Origin: Luidia sarsii
Taxonomy: Eukaryota; Echinodermata; Asteroidea; Paxillosida; Luidiidae
Reading direction: 5' to 3'
Assembly: GCA_949987565.1 (NCBI GenBank)
Contig: OX465115.1
Span: 15,685,242 to 15,749,241, forward strand
Length of the DNA stretch: 64,000 bases
Position numbers and translations under genes: made by a program. Each line of letters starts with the position of its first letter. Within the stretch, counting starts at the first letter, position 1. Below are positions 22,931 to 36,700 of the stretch, one piece after another. Below the pieces are notes generated by a model. It made no database searches and was not told the origin of the DNA. It saw only the letters and a list, made by a program, of their open reading frames with translations.

Positions 22931-25596
22931 TGGACCCTTCCACTTCTACAGCCAAATAGGGCCACATTTAAAGCCAGATATGGTCCAAAAGACATACCAA
23001 ATTGAAAAGTAAACCCCCAGGTTGTCTTAAGTGTCACTTATTCTACAATGAATCAGCCAATTAGCCTCCAAAGACCCATTATTAAAAAAAAGTTGTCACA
23101 CACTTTATGATAATCAGCTCGGCGGAGCCATCTTGGATGGATTTTGTGTGCTGCACTCCTATTAAAAGTTCTTTAAAAATAATTATTATTATCTGCTCTA
23201 TAAGTCAGCCCAACATTTGGCCAATAAAAAGTGGCTTGCAATTTCCCAATCCAAACGAACATGCCAGAAAAAAATAAAGACCAGGACAAACGAGTAGATA
23301 ATTCAATTCAAAATAAGGTTGTTTTGTTTAATTTATCCGTTAATACAAAATAGTACTTTACACTTAAAGAGTTAATGCATTTACATTTACATAACTGTCA
23401 CTTCCAATCCACAAAACTGTACATGACATCTAACTATGGCAGCAAAAACCAATGGCTATCTGTGATAGAACGAGACCCAAGCAGTTAGCTGCCAAACAAG
23501 CTGATTCTGTCTACAAAACTTACGAAGAAGCTCCTATAGGAACACCAGTGAGTACTAGTATTCTTTCATCACGGACGACAGAAATGCCACACTCCATTTT
23601 CTAGAGGTGGGGATCTACAAACACTAAGTTTCTGTTGAATTCTGAGGGGAAACTTACAGGATTTCTAGATCTTGGCACCTACTTGAATCCAGACTACTGT
23701 GTACTGATCAATCTGACTAGGTTTTCCCCCAGGAATTTCTGAGGTGGTAGCAGACACTTGGAGGAATGAACGAGTCTGTAGTCGGTAGGTGGCAAATGTA
23801 ACACATTAATTTTCTGTGGATGGCAGACTGGATATGGGATACTGCTTATGGCAGATGAACTATGGTCTGTGGATTGGAGTGCAAATCACAGTATATTTTT
23901 GTCCATATTCAGGAAATGAAAAAAAATTATCCACATGCCAAATTAGTTTTTGGTGCTCATTTTGCTTTTCATTTGTTGTTTGTTTAACCGAAACGTGATC
24001 ACATTCTTTAGTAATCCACACGAAGTATGACATGTATCCCATCTTAGTTATGCAGAGGGTAACCTTGAAGTTTGATATGCAGGGAAAACCTAGATTGACC
24101 AAAGACGTGCGATAAAGTACTCTACAGTTGTCATCATTAGTTCACTGATTAAAAAAAAATACAAAACCTTCTACACTTACATTGTGTTACTTTGTCAAAA
24201 AAATAATAATACTGAGTACAAGTCTGGTGAAAAATGAGCCACCTTCCTCTTTTTAAATTTCATTATCATTCTTAATAAAACATCACAAGTAAAAATAAAG
24301 TATTATTCTTTTCATGATTACTTTCAACTTTCAAAAAGCCGGTCTGACTGTAGTCTCTTACAGACTGCTTTTTTAAATTCATTTTTTAGTCTGACTCTAT
24401 AACTAACCTTTTGGGCACCCTGTTATGTTTCAATAAATAACTAACATATTGATACACAGTTACAGAAGGAATATAAAAGCTAAGGTTTAGTAGAATTAGC
24501 AGCAGTCCTTAGTTATGTGACAGATGTGTACACTAGAAATAACACCTTGTGTTGTATCAATATTTACAGAGAGGTAAAAAAATGGTGAATGTGATAACCA
24601 GTAGAGCAGTACTATATACACTGTATGTACACAGGCAGCCATGCACAGAGTTTATCAAGTTCTGCCTTTGAGAAAGGTCCTGCAAAGATCAGAACAGCAA
24701 GCTTGGTAAATTTGTTTTTAGATTATCACATGGTAGCTTCTGGACCCATTTTTATAGAGCTGCTTAAGGGATGAAATTTGCTTTCGACTCGTGCCCCCAT
24801 CCCAGCAAAGATAGTTGGCAATATTTGAAGACCCTGACCTAAAGAGCTGGATAGGATCAGTGAGGGTATGAATGTTAAACCACAGCCCTGGATTCCAATC
24901 CCGGTCCAGTGAAATGTTCACAACCTTTTCTTCCTTTGAGAAAGGTCCTGCTAGGATGGAAATCCTAATCTTTGTTCTTTGCTTTTTGGTCATTTTAGTC
25001 AGTTAGCAGTTTGCGACAATTTTTGCAGCTGATTTAAGACTGTTTTGATAAATAAACAGCAGAGTGAACGAATGGCCTATGTCTCACTCTGGTAAAACTG
25101 CTCACATAATCAAGAATGTACACCATCATTTATAGAACCATAGACCTTGCTCTATGATATAACAAAAGTGAGAATCTTTCGGCCAGACATGAAGACACAA
25201 TGGAATACTAAATAAGCACTGCAGATGATGCTACCGGTTAACGGAAATCCCCCTGTTCTGCAATGAACCAAACTTCCCCAAACGGCCAATCTCTTGTCAG
25301 CTGCATATCAGTCGATTCAATTCCCACAGCCAAAGGTTTTTCCCTCTCAACCTGAAGCTCAGAAATGTAGTATACCAAGTACCGGTATGTGTACTGTTAT
25401 AACTTACATACAGTACTTATACGCTGTGGCTATTGATCAATCTACTGGCTAGTACATCCACACATCATGTAGGGTCTCATAGTACTACAAAAAAAATGGC
25501 CTTTTAGAAAAATGAAGCTCGTATGATGTTTCAATATTAGCAGATCCTTAAGTAACTCAAGTAAAGGCCATCTTGATTTTTGAGTTTGGGATTTGG

Positions 25597-25770
25597 GGTC
25601 GATGATCCCCAGAAAAGACTAGTTGACAATTTGGGAAGGCCACCATCTAAGGGCTGGATAGCTCAGGCGGAAGAGCACTGGTAACCAAAACCAGAGGTCC
25701 CAGGTTCAAATCCCTGTCCAGTCAAAGTCATCTTCGCCATTTTTTATTAATTTTTTTCATTCCCCCTTTG
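25597..25770 (+). mobile_element. tRNA-derived SINE, family A (best tRNA-like head)
   Basis: From 25656 the sequence GGCTGGATAGCTCAGGCGG starts a tRNA-like fold: a 7-bp acceptor stem closes with TCCAGTC, the D-stem is GCTC/GAGC, and the anticodon stem is CTGGT/ACCAG around a 7-base loop with CCA in the anticodon position. Position 33 is A instead of U and the T-stem is mismatched, so it is not a working tRNA. GGTTCAAATCCC matches the B box. Upstream GACTAGTTGACAATTTGG and the poly-T-rich tail are shared with other copies. Confidence 0.75.
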
Positions 25771-26631
25771 AGTTTGTTAAAAACCTATACATTTTCAAAT
25801 ACTCTGGTTTTACTGTTTACTAGTACAGTGATGTAAGGTGTGCCATGTTCTTCACAGTCAATAAGCAGTTTGCAGCATTTTTGTTTATTATTCGTGGTCA
25901 GATCTTGTAATTTTTTTTGTACTTAAGTTGGTGAGTCCGTTATACAGAATGATTATTGGTCAGATTTCAAGCAATCATTCCACACATGGGTGTGTCATTA
26001 CCAACAGTTTATAATACACAACACTGGGCTGGCATGCATGTTTATATCAACAATCATGTTTCAACCATATGTTGTGCTGAATGTACACTGTACAGACATG
26101 GACAGTCTTTTTCAATTCATGACCCAATTGAATGCTCCATGGAAGTAATACTGAAAGTAAAAAGCTCATGATTCAAATATGAGAATAAGTACCCCCCCCC
26201 TACCAGGCACAACTACACCTGCATATGGTCTTACCATAAATACCACATGTGTATTATCATCAACTCAGTGTGGAGAAGCTGCGATGACTTTGTACACACG
26301 ACATTGATGTGAATAACATCTTGCCACGGATTCATAGATGCAGTCAAGAGTGCACACGTACTTCAAGATTTGGTCGGCCTGAAATGCAAATGGCATTTGA
26401 TTGGGCCGTTATGAATCAGTCGAGTCCAGTGCATGAGCAAATAATTGTGCCAATGACGTTACGATTCTCATGCGCATATAGATGTGCATTTCAGAGGTTC
26501 CCCTAGGAGTTTCACGAGGCGGAGGTGGTTACTGATAACTTGCTTAGTGAATGACGAGTTATACCGCAGACGCAGTAGCTCCAAGTTCCATGGGTCACGG
26601 ATTGGATAGGGAATGAGTCTCCTACACTATA

Positions 26632-27065
26632 GACCTTTTCACACTACAGACCCAATCACCGGGGAAGAAATTCCCTGGGAAATTCACACGCAACCATTCA
26701 CACCGGACTCATTTGGTACTGGACACTATTTCCTGGGAATACGCACGGTCGTTTTACACTCGCAATTAATCCCCAGGAAATGTGTAAACAGAGGGTGCAC
26801 TTTCTGAAGTTCCCAAATGGATGCAAAAAGGTGGGGCAAGTAAAAACCTGCCGACGTTCACACTAGTAGTTGCTTATCCCTGGGAAAAACGTTAAACTCC
26901 AGGGTTTTCTCCTTCTACCCTACTCCCAAGCAGGGGTAAATATTCCCCAGGGAAAAACTTTCCCCCGGGAATTTCTTTGGTAGCGTGAATAGACCGACCG
27001 AATTCCCTGGGAATTTTTTTTTGAGAAATCCCCAGGGATTTTGTCTAGTGTGAAAACCCCTTTTG
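26632..27065. mobile_element. Inverted-end MITE with CCCTGGGAA-type repeats
   Basis: The ends are CCTTTTCACACTAcag and CTAGTGTGAAAACC, an inverted pair about 430 bp apart. The inside is full of short palindromic words such as TTCCCTGGGAA and TTCCCAGGGAT. It has no coding capacity. Related to the smaller element at 8393-8495. Confidence 0.6.
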
Positions 27066-29493
27066 AAGTCTACGATATGTGCAAAATGTGGAAACAGGAA
27101 CAATCTGGAATACAGTAGCTCCACTGCTTTAGTGTTCATGTTTGTGTGGCGTGATATTAACCCCTGAGGTGCACAGTTTTTGGAGACCAATACCAGAGCC
27201 AGCCAGTCCAGCCCAAAGTAGCCACGGTGGGCCACCCCACAGTTTAACAAGGCAGGGCAAACACCACTATAAGCGCTATCCATTACTTGCCCTTTCCTAT
27301 GCGGTCTCTCGGTTGTCAGGGTGCACATTCCTGAGGTAATCTACTCTATCTACTTGCAGATTAAAAAAGATCAGGGCCGCACAGTACAAATCTAAACAAT
27401 CACCATCGGTATTCAAAACATGAGTATCAACAACGAAACTAGTTGTACTGTACCAATACTGCGGCGATAAAAAAAAAAAAAAAAAAAAAAAAAAACAGGC
27501 AAAAATATGAGATGTTTTTGAAGGGAGCTGCTTTACGTTCTTGTCATCCACCCTGGGTGGTAGGTTCTGATCAGCTAGTGACAATAGCTAGCGCAAAATT
27601 TGTTAAATTCAGCAACTATAGTAGGTGTTGAATGGTGTAATGTACATGTGAAGTTAAAGTGCGCTTTTGGGATTGTGAGGATGCCACTGGTTTTGCTACA
27701 AAAAATATTTCAGTACTTTACAATGCGGTTAATAAGTACTACCATTGTGTGGATGCACATAGGACTCAGTCTCTGGTTCATGTATTGTACGTGTATTCTG
27801 TTCAATGAACACTGCACATGTGCACGTTGAAGTTGAACACTGAATTGCAAAACACATGTATGCAGTTGTAGCGGTCGTATTTCAAATGGACCCATTGCAT
27901 GCACACCGTGAAGATAATTACATCTATTTACATCTGCCTTCTGATTAATCCCTGCCCTAGAAAATACAGTAAATGGAATAGAAAATTGGGAGCCCAGTGT
28001 TTTGACCATAGCATAGACTCCCTTCAGCATTTTGGCCATTTAAGGTCAGAAGTTTTCAAAAATCTGTGTTCGACTTTGACTTCTAGATTATTTTTTTCTT
28101 GCTTACAGTTGTCACAGAACCTTTCCTGCCCAATTTCAGTTACATGTACAAAACTACAAACTGAGGGACGTACTGATGGAAAGATATTGGTACTTTCACT
28201 AGCAATATTGTAATCTACATGTAGTGTGAACAGAAATGAAATGAAATATCTTCAACAAACTTGTACAATGTACACATGTGAAGTACAGTACGTGTACAGA
28301 GCAATTGCATGACATTTCAACTATTTGCTAGGATTACCATCAGTGGAGTTCATTTGGCTGGCTGTAAGGCCGTGACATCCTCGTATGATGGAGAAGGGAA
28401 GAGGGAAAGATTCTTACTGACTAAGAGAAGGGTATGGACTGCCCATCCATCAATCATGACCTTGGGGATTTCTGGCCCAAGACTCTGACGAAGAACGGAG
28501 AAGCTTGACGAGGTCAGAGGGCGCTAAGTCAGTACGGTGGAGACTGAATACACAGTTAATGGACATCAGCATTAAAACATGTTGCAACATGTTCATGAAT
28601 TATTTGAGAAAGGTCCTGTTCACAACAGGCAGTTTCTGTACTAGATAAGACCTCAAGGTTTGCATGGTGGAAGTACTTTAAGCGGAAAGTTTGCGGTGAC
28701 ACCATGTAAAACTTCTCTGAAAACAGCCGGTAACTCAACGTTTCGGGTAGTGTGTACTCTGCCCATAGTCAGGAGAAATTTCTGTAGTACTTTACAAATG
28801 TGCAGCACGTTATGCTTGAGTAATACATGTACACTTATCACTACACACACACAATTTACAAAGGGAAAAAGCAAATGACTGGGATTTTTCCCATCAACAA
28901 AACTTAAGGACAGTACAGTACATTCATCAATCAGTTTAGACAAATTAATCAAAATAAGGGGGAAAAGCTGTGCATATATTAATCATTAATCATTAAATTA
29001 ATTATTACTATTAAATCAACCTGAATAGTTCAATACAAGGACAGCTTTTAAACCTTCATACTGTTTGAAGTGGCCGTGCAAAACAAAAACACAAAGACAA
29101 CTATACTGTGAATGATGATTTAACACCTGGTCATTTGACTAAAACGTCTAGAATACTGTCCAAAATCAAGGAGAAAACACTATGTACATAATTATTTAAA
29201 AGGATACTGTGCAAAGTACTGTGTGCAAAGGATATATCCTTCACTTGCGTAAACATTTTTTGTTAAGGTACATGTATAACATGTAAATAGATTACTTTTA
29301 TAATATGTACAATTTCTATTCAGATAAAAATGAATAGTGTAAGTTCTTTTACGAAGACTGTTAGTACTAAATATTGTAAAACTATGAATGACGGATGGTT
29401 CTAGCAACTGGACATATACTTGATTTGAAAAAAAAAACATCAGAAAAAAGCACACTAAAAATAAAAAAACGGACGACCATTCTAAACCTGATG

Positions 29494-29625
29494 GGGCATT
29501 AAGGTAGTGACCAGGGGCACCGAGGCAATGACCAGGGGCACCAAGGCAATGACCAGGGGGCACCAAGGCAATGACCAGGGGCACCGAGGCAATGACCAGG
29601 GATACTATGGCAGTGACTAGTGAAA
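29494..29625. repeat. Small 21-bp minisatellite array downstream of GLCE
   Basis: About five to six units of GGCAATGACCAGGGGCACC with the variants GAGG and AAGG. It is the same unit as the larger array at 30172-30650, from which it is separated by about 550 bases of unrelated DNA. Confidence 0.85.
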
Positions 29626-30171
29626 GAAGTATGACCAGTTCAAATGACCTAATCACAAACATCTTCTCAGGACTGAGAGGGTCAGTATTTATACATACCA
29701 TTCCCAGATTCAAACTCACCGTTGCCTGAAGTAAACTTACTATCAGGTTTTATCAGAAATACAGTAGGTAGACTACATTAGTGCATGGTTTAGTACAAAA
29801 AAGTAAATTCGTGAATAAATAGGGGAAAAATTGACATTCCAGTACACCGTACAATGCACAGTGATAACAAGTTTCTTCCAAATTTCTGGTATAGAAGCAG
29901 CGTACGGTACTTATGAGAAGAAATTCCACAGATTGGCCAAATCTCCCTGATTGAGCATGTACTTGTACATGTATCTGTGCATCCCCACACACACACAGTT
30001 ATGAATTACCAATGGTACATCCACAAACTGTTCAGCTCTTACCCCTCGTCTATCTTATGAATCTTACAACTCCGTTTGTGGTACTTGGAGAACAACAGAT
30101 GGGATTCTTCAGGCAGCTGGATAGTTTGAGAGACGAGGTCTCAACAGCCTCCGTTTCTACTTTGGAGCAGC

Positions 30172-30650
30172 GAGTCAATGACCAGGGGCACCAAGGCAAT
30201 GACCAGGGGCATCGAGGCAATGACCAGGGGGCACCAAGGCAATGACCATGGGCACCAAGGTAATGACCAGGAGGTAACGAGGCAATGACCAGGGGGCACC
30301 AAGGCAATGACCAGGGGCATCGAGGCAATGACCAGGGGCACCAAGGCAATGACCAGGGGCATCGAGGCAATGACCAGGGGGCACCAAGGCAATGACCAGG
30401 GGCATCGAGGCAATGACCTGGGGCATCGAGGCAATGACCAGGGGGCACCAAGGCAATGACCAGGGGCACCGAGGCAATGACCTGGTGCATCGAGGCAATG
30501 ACCAGGGGCACCAAGGCAATGACCAGGGGCAACAAGGCAATGACCATGGGGCACCAAGGCAATGACCAGGGGGCACCAAGGCAATGACCAGGGGCACCAA
30601 GGCAATGACCAGGGGCACCGAGGCAATGACCAGGGGCACCAAGGCCATCG
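30172..30650. repeat. 21-bp minisatellite in GLCE 3' flank
   Basis: About 22 units of CAATGACCAGGGGCACCAAGG with single-base variants and occasional extra G. It begins about 55 bases after the GLCE stop codon (minus strand), so it is probably within the 3' UTR. Because the unit is a multiple of three, several frames stay open and give spurious proteins on both strands. Confidence 0.9.
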
Positions 30651-30703
30651 ATGGTACCTCCTATTCACTTCCACTCAATTCCTCTCGAGAGTGCGGCCCC
30701 CCA

Positions 30704-33700
30704 TCAGTTATGCTTGGCACGGACACCCTTGGTGTATCCCAGCCAGCGCTCCAGGGTGGTCTTGAAGATGGGATCGGGATCGATGGAGGCCAGCAGCTGA
30801 AGCTGAGCAATGTGGGTGGCGTGGTAGTCCCACCGGGCGAGGTTGGGCGCCCGGCCCAGCGTGGTGTGTCGCAGGTCGTAGATGGTGCCCGCGCCGCTGT
30901 CAAAGAGCAAGAGGAACTTGCGCAGCGAGTGCATGCCGTCCTGGAAGAGCTGCGTCGCCTCCCGGCCCTCCTCCGGTGAGGCGATCATCATGAGGTCGTA
31001 GAGACCGATCAGGCTGTAGATGAATCCATTCAGGACATAGGAGCTAGGGGTGGTGGGGTACTCCTCGTACCACGTGTACTTGTCAAAGAGGATGGCTTTG
31101 ACACCGCCCTCTGACGAGGGCACAGTGTAGAGGTTAGTGGCCCGCAGACAGGCTTCCAGGTACTGCCGGTCACCGGTCTTGGCATAGGCCCTGATTAGCG
31201 TAGAGATGGCCTGCCCCTGGGCCATGGCCGAGTACCAGCCGGGCGAGAGCGTCTCAAAGCCGGTGCCCAGCATGCGCTCCACCATGACGGGCCATCCCCC
31301 CCTCGGGTCCTGGTTCTTCAGCAGCCAGTTGGCGGCATCGAAGAACTGGGCGCCGTGGCTGGTGGAGGACAGCGTCACATTGTCCACGCGCCCGCGGCCG
31401 TGCACGGTGAACTTGAGGACCTTGGCGAGTACGGTTGGCACGGCGGCCACGTAGCGCTTGTTGGTCTGGCCCAGGCCCTTCTGGTAGTCTGTCAGGAGGT
31501 CGCGGGTGATCCGCCGCCAGGTCCTGCAGGCGCCCAGCCCGTAGTAGATGTGGCTGCCACGGTGCACCACCTTGTCCTCCCCGGCCGTGTAGTGCAGGCT
31601 GTGTGTCTTGTCCTTATCGTCTTGCACTGTCACTGTGATGGTGGCGTTGCCCAGGAGCCGCACGTCGAAGGACAAGACGAAGAGACGACGGTTGTTCAGT
31701 GGCAGGGAGGCTCCTTGGCCCAGTGACAGGGCATCTGCAAGACAATCATAGACACCATGTTATATCTATGCTGCAACGCGGTACCCGCTGCTGTACATTA
31801 TTCAAACCCGCCACACGACCTTGACCAGCTTGGTGGTCAAGTGGTTAAGACGTCTGCACTAGAAAGCAGGAGTCGCGGGTTAGAATCCTACCCGAGCTGC
31901 CTGAAATGTTTTCATTAGACAAAGCTCTGAGCAATAACCGTGAAGACATGCAGTCCATTTCACCAAATTCATCGTAACTTACGATCAACTCCAGCCTGTC
32001 ACAACTCACGATGGGTCATGATCATACGTTGAGTTACGATGCATTGTAAGGCTTTGTGAAATCCACTCCCTGTCTTATAAATATATCTTGACATCGAGGA
32101 GAATGCATTTCAATGAGGGTTTGCCCAACTCAATGTAATAAGCACTCAGTGCTTTGCCTGATTGCCTGATGAAGAAAATCAGGCAGCTTGGGCGGGAGAC
32201 CCTGTCAATACGAAAAATAGCCAAGAAAACCTGAGGCCGTTGACACAATGCTTAAATGCGGAATACATCTCTGCTTAAGCACCCAAAATTAAAAACACTG
32301 TATATGCCCTAAGGCAATCCAGAGATGGTTTTCACAAAGCCTTACGATGCATTGTAACTTGACTTACAATGTACATGTGTAGAACCCATCGTAAGGTCAT
32401 ATGGTACAATGTATCTGTGCATCTCCCATTGCTGTTAACGATGAGTTTGATGAAATCGATGGCATAACTTTGGTGGACCTGAGGTTTCGATCCTAGAAGG
32501 TCCTGCTAGGATCAAAACATCAGGCCCTCTCAATTGTCTATGTGAATATGAGTACAATCCCCCTCCCCCTTAATTTGCTTGAAGCGTTGACAGCCCATGT
32601 GAGAGTCAGTCCTACCGCTTGTCTGAAACTCGATGACTTTGGATCCTGCCGCGTCGTCGTGCACCACAGAGAGCTGACTGCTGCGGTCGGCCAAGTTCCA
32701 GTGGTCGGTGTGTCCGCCCTCGGCCGTCTCAAAGACCTTGACCTTGGCCTCACGAGAGGTCAGGTTCTTGCTGTAATGGCTGAGGCCAAACTGGGCGATC
32801 TGGATGGCGTAGAAGTAGCCCTGCACCCCCCACTGGATGGAGACTGGCACACCTGGATGGGTTGATGGGTAGGGGTGTGGGTGGGTACATGGGTGGAAGG
32901 GTAGGGATGTGGATGGATGGATGGGTAGGGGTGTTTGTGGGTGAATGGGTACATGTAGTGGTGTGGGTGGGTGGGTGGATAGGTGAGTGGGTGGATAGGT
33001 AGGGGTGTACGTGGGTGAATGGGTACATGAAGTGGTGTGGGTGGGTGGATAGGTAGGGGAGTGAGTGGGTGGGTGGATGTGTGGAGTGGTTGGGTTGGTG
33101 GGTGCATGGGTACGGGTGTGGGTTGGTGGGTGCATGGGTAGGGGTGTGGGTGTGTGGATACCGTAGGTGGATGGGTAGGGTGTGCAATGGGTGATATGGT
33201 GGGTTGGTTGGTGGTTGGAATTTGGCAGAAGCAGAAAGAGGGTAAATTACTGTCTGTAGTATAACAATATACAAGTACAGTAAAAGTGGTACTAGTACAG
33301 TGTACTACTATAGATGTTACATGTACCTCCCAATGGGTAAAGCCTGTGAGAAAAGGCATCAACGAGTACTGTCCATTGCACTGAGAATGCTCAGTAACAT
33401 GCAACTTTATACAGTACTTGTACGACTTGGAGTTAGTCCCGCAGAGGGAATAAGAGGCAAGGAAAGAATTACATGTACTTGCTGTATATGGATATGTTTG
33501 TACATAACTTTTGCGACTGAAAGTTTACATCACAAATGGTGGGAAATTTGAAGAGAAAACGGGCAAAGAATGATTGATATACTCCAAATACCAGTGTTTC
33601 TGTGGCATAATAAACCTATGAGGTGTCTCACCTCACTGCTTTGACAGGTCATCAGGCAAAAAATGAGCATAGAAGCGATGACAGTTTTGCTTGAAGCGTT

Positions 33701-36700
33701 AAGCTAATGGATTGTTCTTGATTCGGCAAGCTTTGGAGCCATTTTCTTTTCAATGTGAGCCATGGAGCATCAAGGCAGAACGTCCACAAAGACATTCACA
33801 GGGTATAATATCGGCTGCTACATGTGCCTTGAACTCACAAAAATCCATGGGAAAAGCCTGAACCATACAATGTACAATACACACAATAAGCGCTGTGTAT
33901 AAGCAGCATCTACCATGCATCATACTGCATGGTAGCCCACTACTAATACTTTGATGGCCACCTCAGGTATTTGTTGGCCCAAAGTTGTCACCTGTGGTCA
34001 AAAAATAGCTAAAAAATTTCGCAGAAAATCAGACGCACTCTACATGTAGAGTAACTAGCACTTTACAAGTCGCCCTTTTTGAATTTTTTAGGGAAAATTT
34101 CTCCCAAATGTGAGTAAAGGAAATTACCAGAACTGGATTCTGTGATACTCACTGAATCCAAAGGTGGGCGCATGGGATGGTTTCATGGGTATTTTCGGGG
34201 AAAAAATCTGGGGATTTCGGTCGGGGGTAGTCGAAAAAATTGTAGTCTTCATCCATTTAGCCTACTAGATGGCTAGGACCCTACAGTCGCCCGACCCCTT
34301 CAAAATGTCAAAGATGGCGACTTGTAAGGTCCTAGTTACTCGTACTAATGTTAGTGGTGTGTTCAGGTTTTCCCTTCTGATTTGACACGCACTTTACTTC
34401 CAAATCCCCACTATCCCATCTGTGACCCATGTCTGCAACCGACCATTATCAAGCAAATTATCGATGGCCACGTCCTCAAGCTCACAAAATTCCTGGGGGA
34501 TACCCTGCTGAGTACATACAGCACTACATGTAGTGTGTTAGAACGTTGATGTCACAATGGGGAAACATTTCTCCATTTTCTTTTTTTATACCATCCTAGG
34601 AAACGTATTTCTAATCTCCGTTGAGTGAGAAGAGTTAAGAATAAAACTGAAAGTTGAATTTGAGAGCTATTCCGGTGGTGGTACACACAAAGTCACACAT
34701 GCTTGGGTGGACTGTGGCACACAGGCAGGGTCAAAACAATAGACAAAAGACAACTTCCTTTTTCCTGCACAAAGTACCGGTACTGTACTAGTACATGCTG
34801 TCTCCTTGGAGGCCAGTTTAATAACGGAACTATCTTTTTGTTCTGTGTCAAAAAAAAAAAGCCAAAGAAATAGGCATGGGATATCTGTATATATATCTAT
34901 AATCCTGTGGTCCGGAAATTTGAACTTGTATATGTATACATGTACATGTATGTACACAAATGTATATAGACATGGTACATGTACGTACATGTACACAACC
35001 TGTACATGTACATGCACTTGGTACATGTACAGTACATACATGTAGACCTGGTACATGTATATTCACTTATTCATCCCAAAAGTAAGAAGGTCTGATGTTT
35101 CGATCCTAGCAGGACCTTTCTTAAAGGCAAAGGTCTTGCTAGGATCGAAACGTCAGGCCCTCTAATTTTTGAGATGTATGTATTGCAGATCATTTTAGTC
35201 AGTGAGCAGTTTGCAACAGTTTATGTATTAACTTCATTTATTTATCCAATAGAATAGATGTATTGTCACCTCAGACTCACAAAATTATGATTGTGAATGC
35301 AGTGCAGAAACGTACAGTGTACAGTACATGCACATGTACGGAAGTAACAGTCTGCAGTGATGGAGGTACATGTACATGTATGTAAGGGGCACTGTCTCGA
35401 TTCCCAAGTATTCCAATCTACAGGATTCCTTCAGGATCCTGCGTGTCTGGCAAAAGGTGCCTTCCCGCTAGCATGGAAAAACATGATTCAAAAATATATA
35501 TTTTTTTCCCTTTGTTTTTTTTCTTGGTCATGTGTGAACACTAAAACCTCACTACTAATCAGAATTTGAATTGCAATTATTTTGTAACTGCGATTATTTG
35601 CCGGACTCTGTGTGTATGAAGTGTGAACGCGACCAAAAGAGAAAAACGATAAGTTACATGGTCATCCCCCCATAGTGCGCGCAGATAAACACCCAGCATC
35701 ACCACAACCAGCTGTTTATCTCCACATGGCTGTGTGCAGACATTACGTTATACATGCAAACCAAGTAAGTGAGCAATCCCTCAAGACTACAGGAAGCCTC
35801 ACAAGATGACCCATGGCAAATGCCAGGAAGCAGGAGCATTTACAATTTTACATAAATTTACATAAAAATAAAATAAAACAGATACAAGTGCAGCACTTCC
35901 TGTCAGTCAGAGTGTGAGCGGTGCTTTGTGGAGTTATAAAAAAACCCGGTACGATTCAGCGGAGTCTTCCCACACACATTTGCAATGCAAATAGATTATT
36001 TGGAAAAGTCTTACTAATATAGTAATAGCAGGGTCAGACTCACGATTCAGATCCCACTAATAATCACGTTTACTGTGTCCCAAAAAAAATTGGAGTTTGA
36101 TCCAAATAATCACGTTTATTTGGAACCGTTGAAATGGCCCAATTATACAGAAGCCATGGATCACTCTGCCTTCATTGCCAACTCTTAGTCTCTCTTTGAA
36201 GAGACTGAGTTGGTTCACTCATCTGTTGATATTATTTTGCCAACTCCAATGCGGCAGTAAGTCTTCCAAATACAAGGCACGGCTTCTGTTTTTCTTTCTT
36301 ATGAAAACACGATTGCAGCTTGGAACTCCCCTCCAATCAGGCATGTATCCAAATACTGAGCATGTGGGTGTGGTTGGACGGTAATCTTCCCGGCCTGAAA
36401 GACCAGACCACAAATTGTCTTTCCAGCTGTCTGCATGACGGGCAGGACTGGCTTGATTACTGGCTCTGTGCTTCCATGTATGGCCTTCGGCACTGTGGCA
36501 TTCAAAGTTGCCTATTAAAGTGGGCAAATCTTATTCCCAAATTTCTCGTTCTTGAAATTCTCCTTTTAATTTTTTTCCTCAAGTGCAATTTTTTTCCTGT
36601 GTGTGTGAAAAATTGTTCCTGTCTGTGTGAATTTTTTCTTCAAATTGTTTGAACATCCTTCGTATTTATGTGAAATTCTTCCCATTTGTGTGAACATTTT

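Larger units (their letters stand above)
22931..29490. other. Intergenic interval between PUSL1 and GLCE
   Basis: No exon was supported. Contents: short-retroposon copies at about 24660-24700 and 24930-25020; SINE family A at about 24835-24920 and 25597-25770 (plus); an inverted-end MITE at 26632-27065; a poly-A run near 27470-27494; a GTTTGCGGTGACACC-family piece at 28655-28760; and a CTCF-like word (GTCAGAGGGCGCTAAG) at 28513-28528. The left part would be PUSL1 upstream DNA and the right part GLCE downstream DNA. Confidence 0.55.

Noticed and set aside
25656..25731. A possible tRNA gene
   Set aside because: Base 33 is not U, the T-stem is mismatched, and the same sequence with a common tail recurs several times, so it is a SINE head.
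28345..28549. Minus-strand frame with RQSLGPEIPKVMIDGW and a nearby donor-like GTAAGA
   Set aside because: No start codon, no matching acceptor phase with any partner exon, and no recognisable family; too weak to call.
30050..30674. Long frames with VIALVPLVIASMP repeats on the minus strand
   Set aside because: 21-bp minisatellite after the GLCE stop codon; hydrophobic repeats arise from the DNA repeat.
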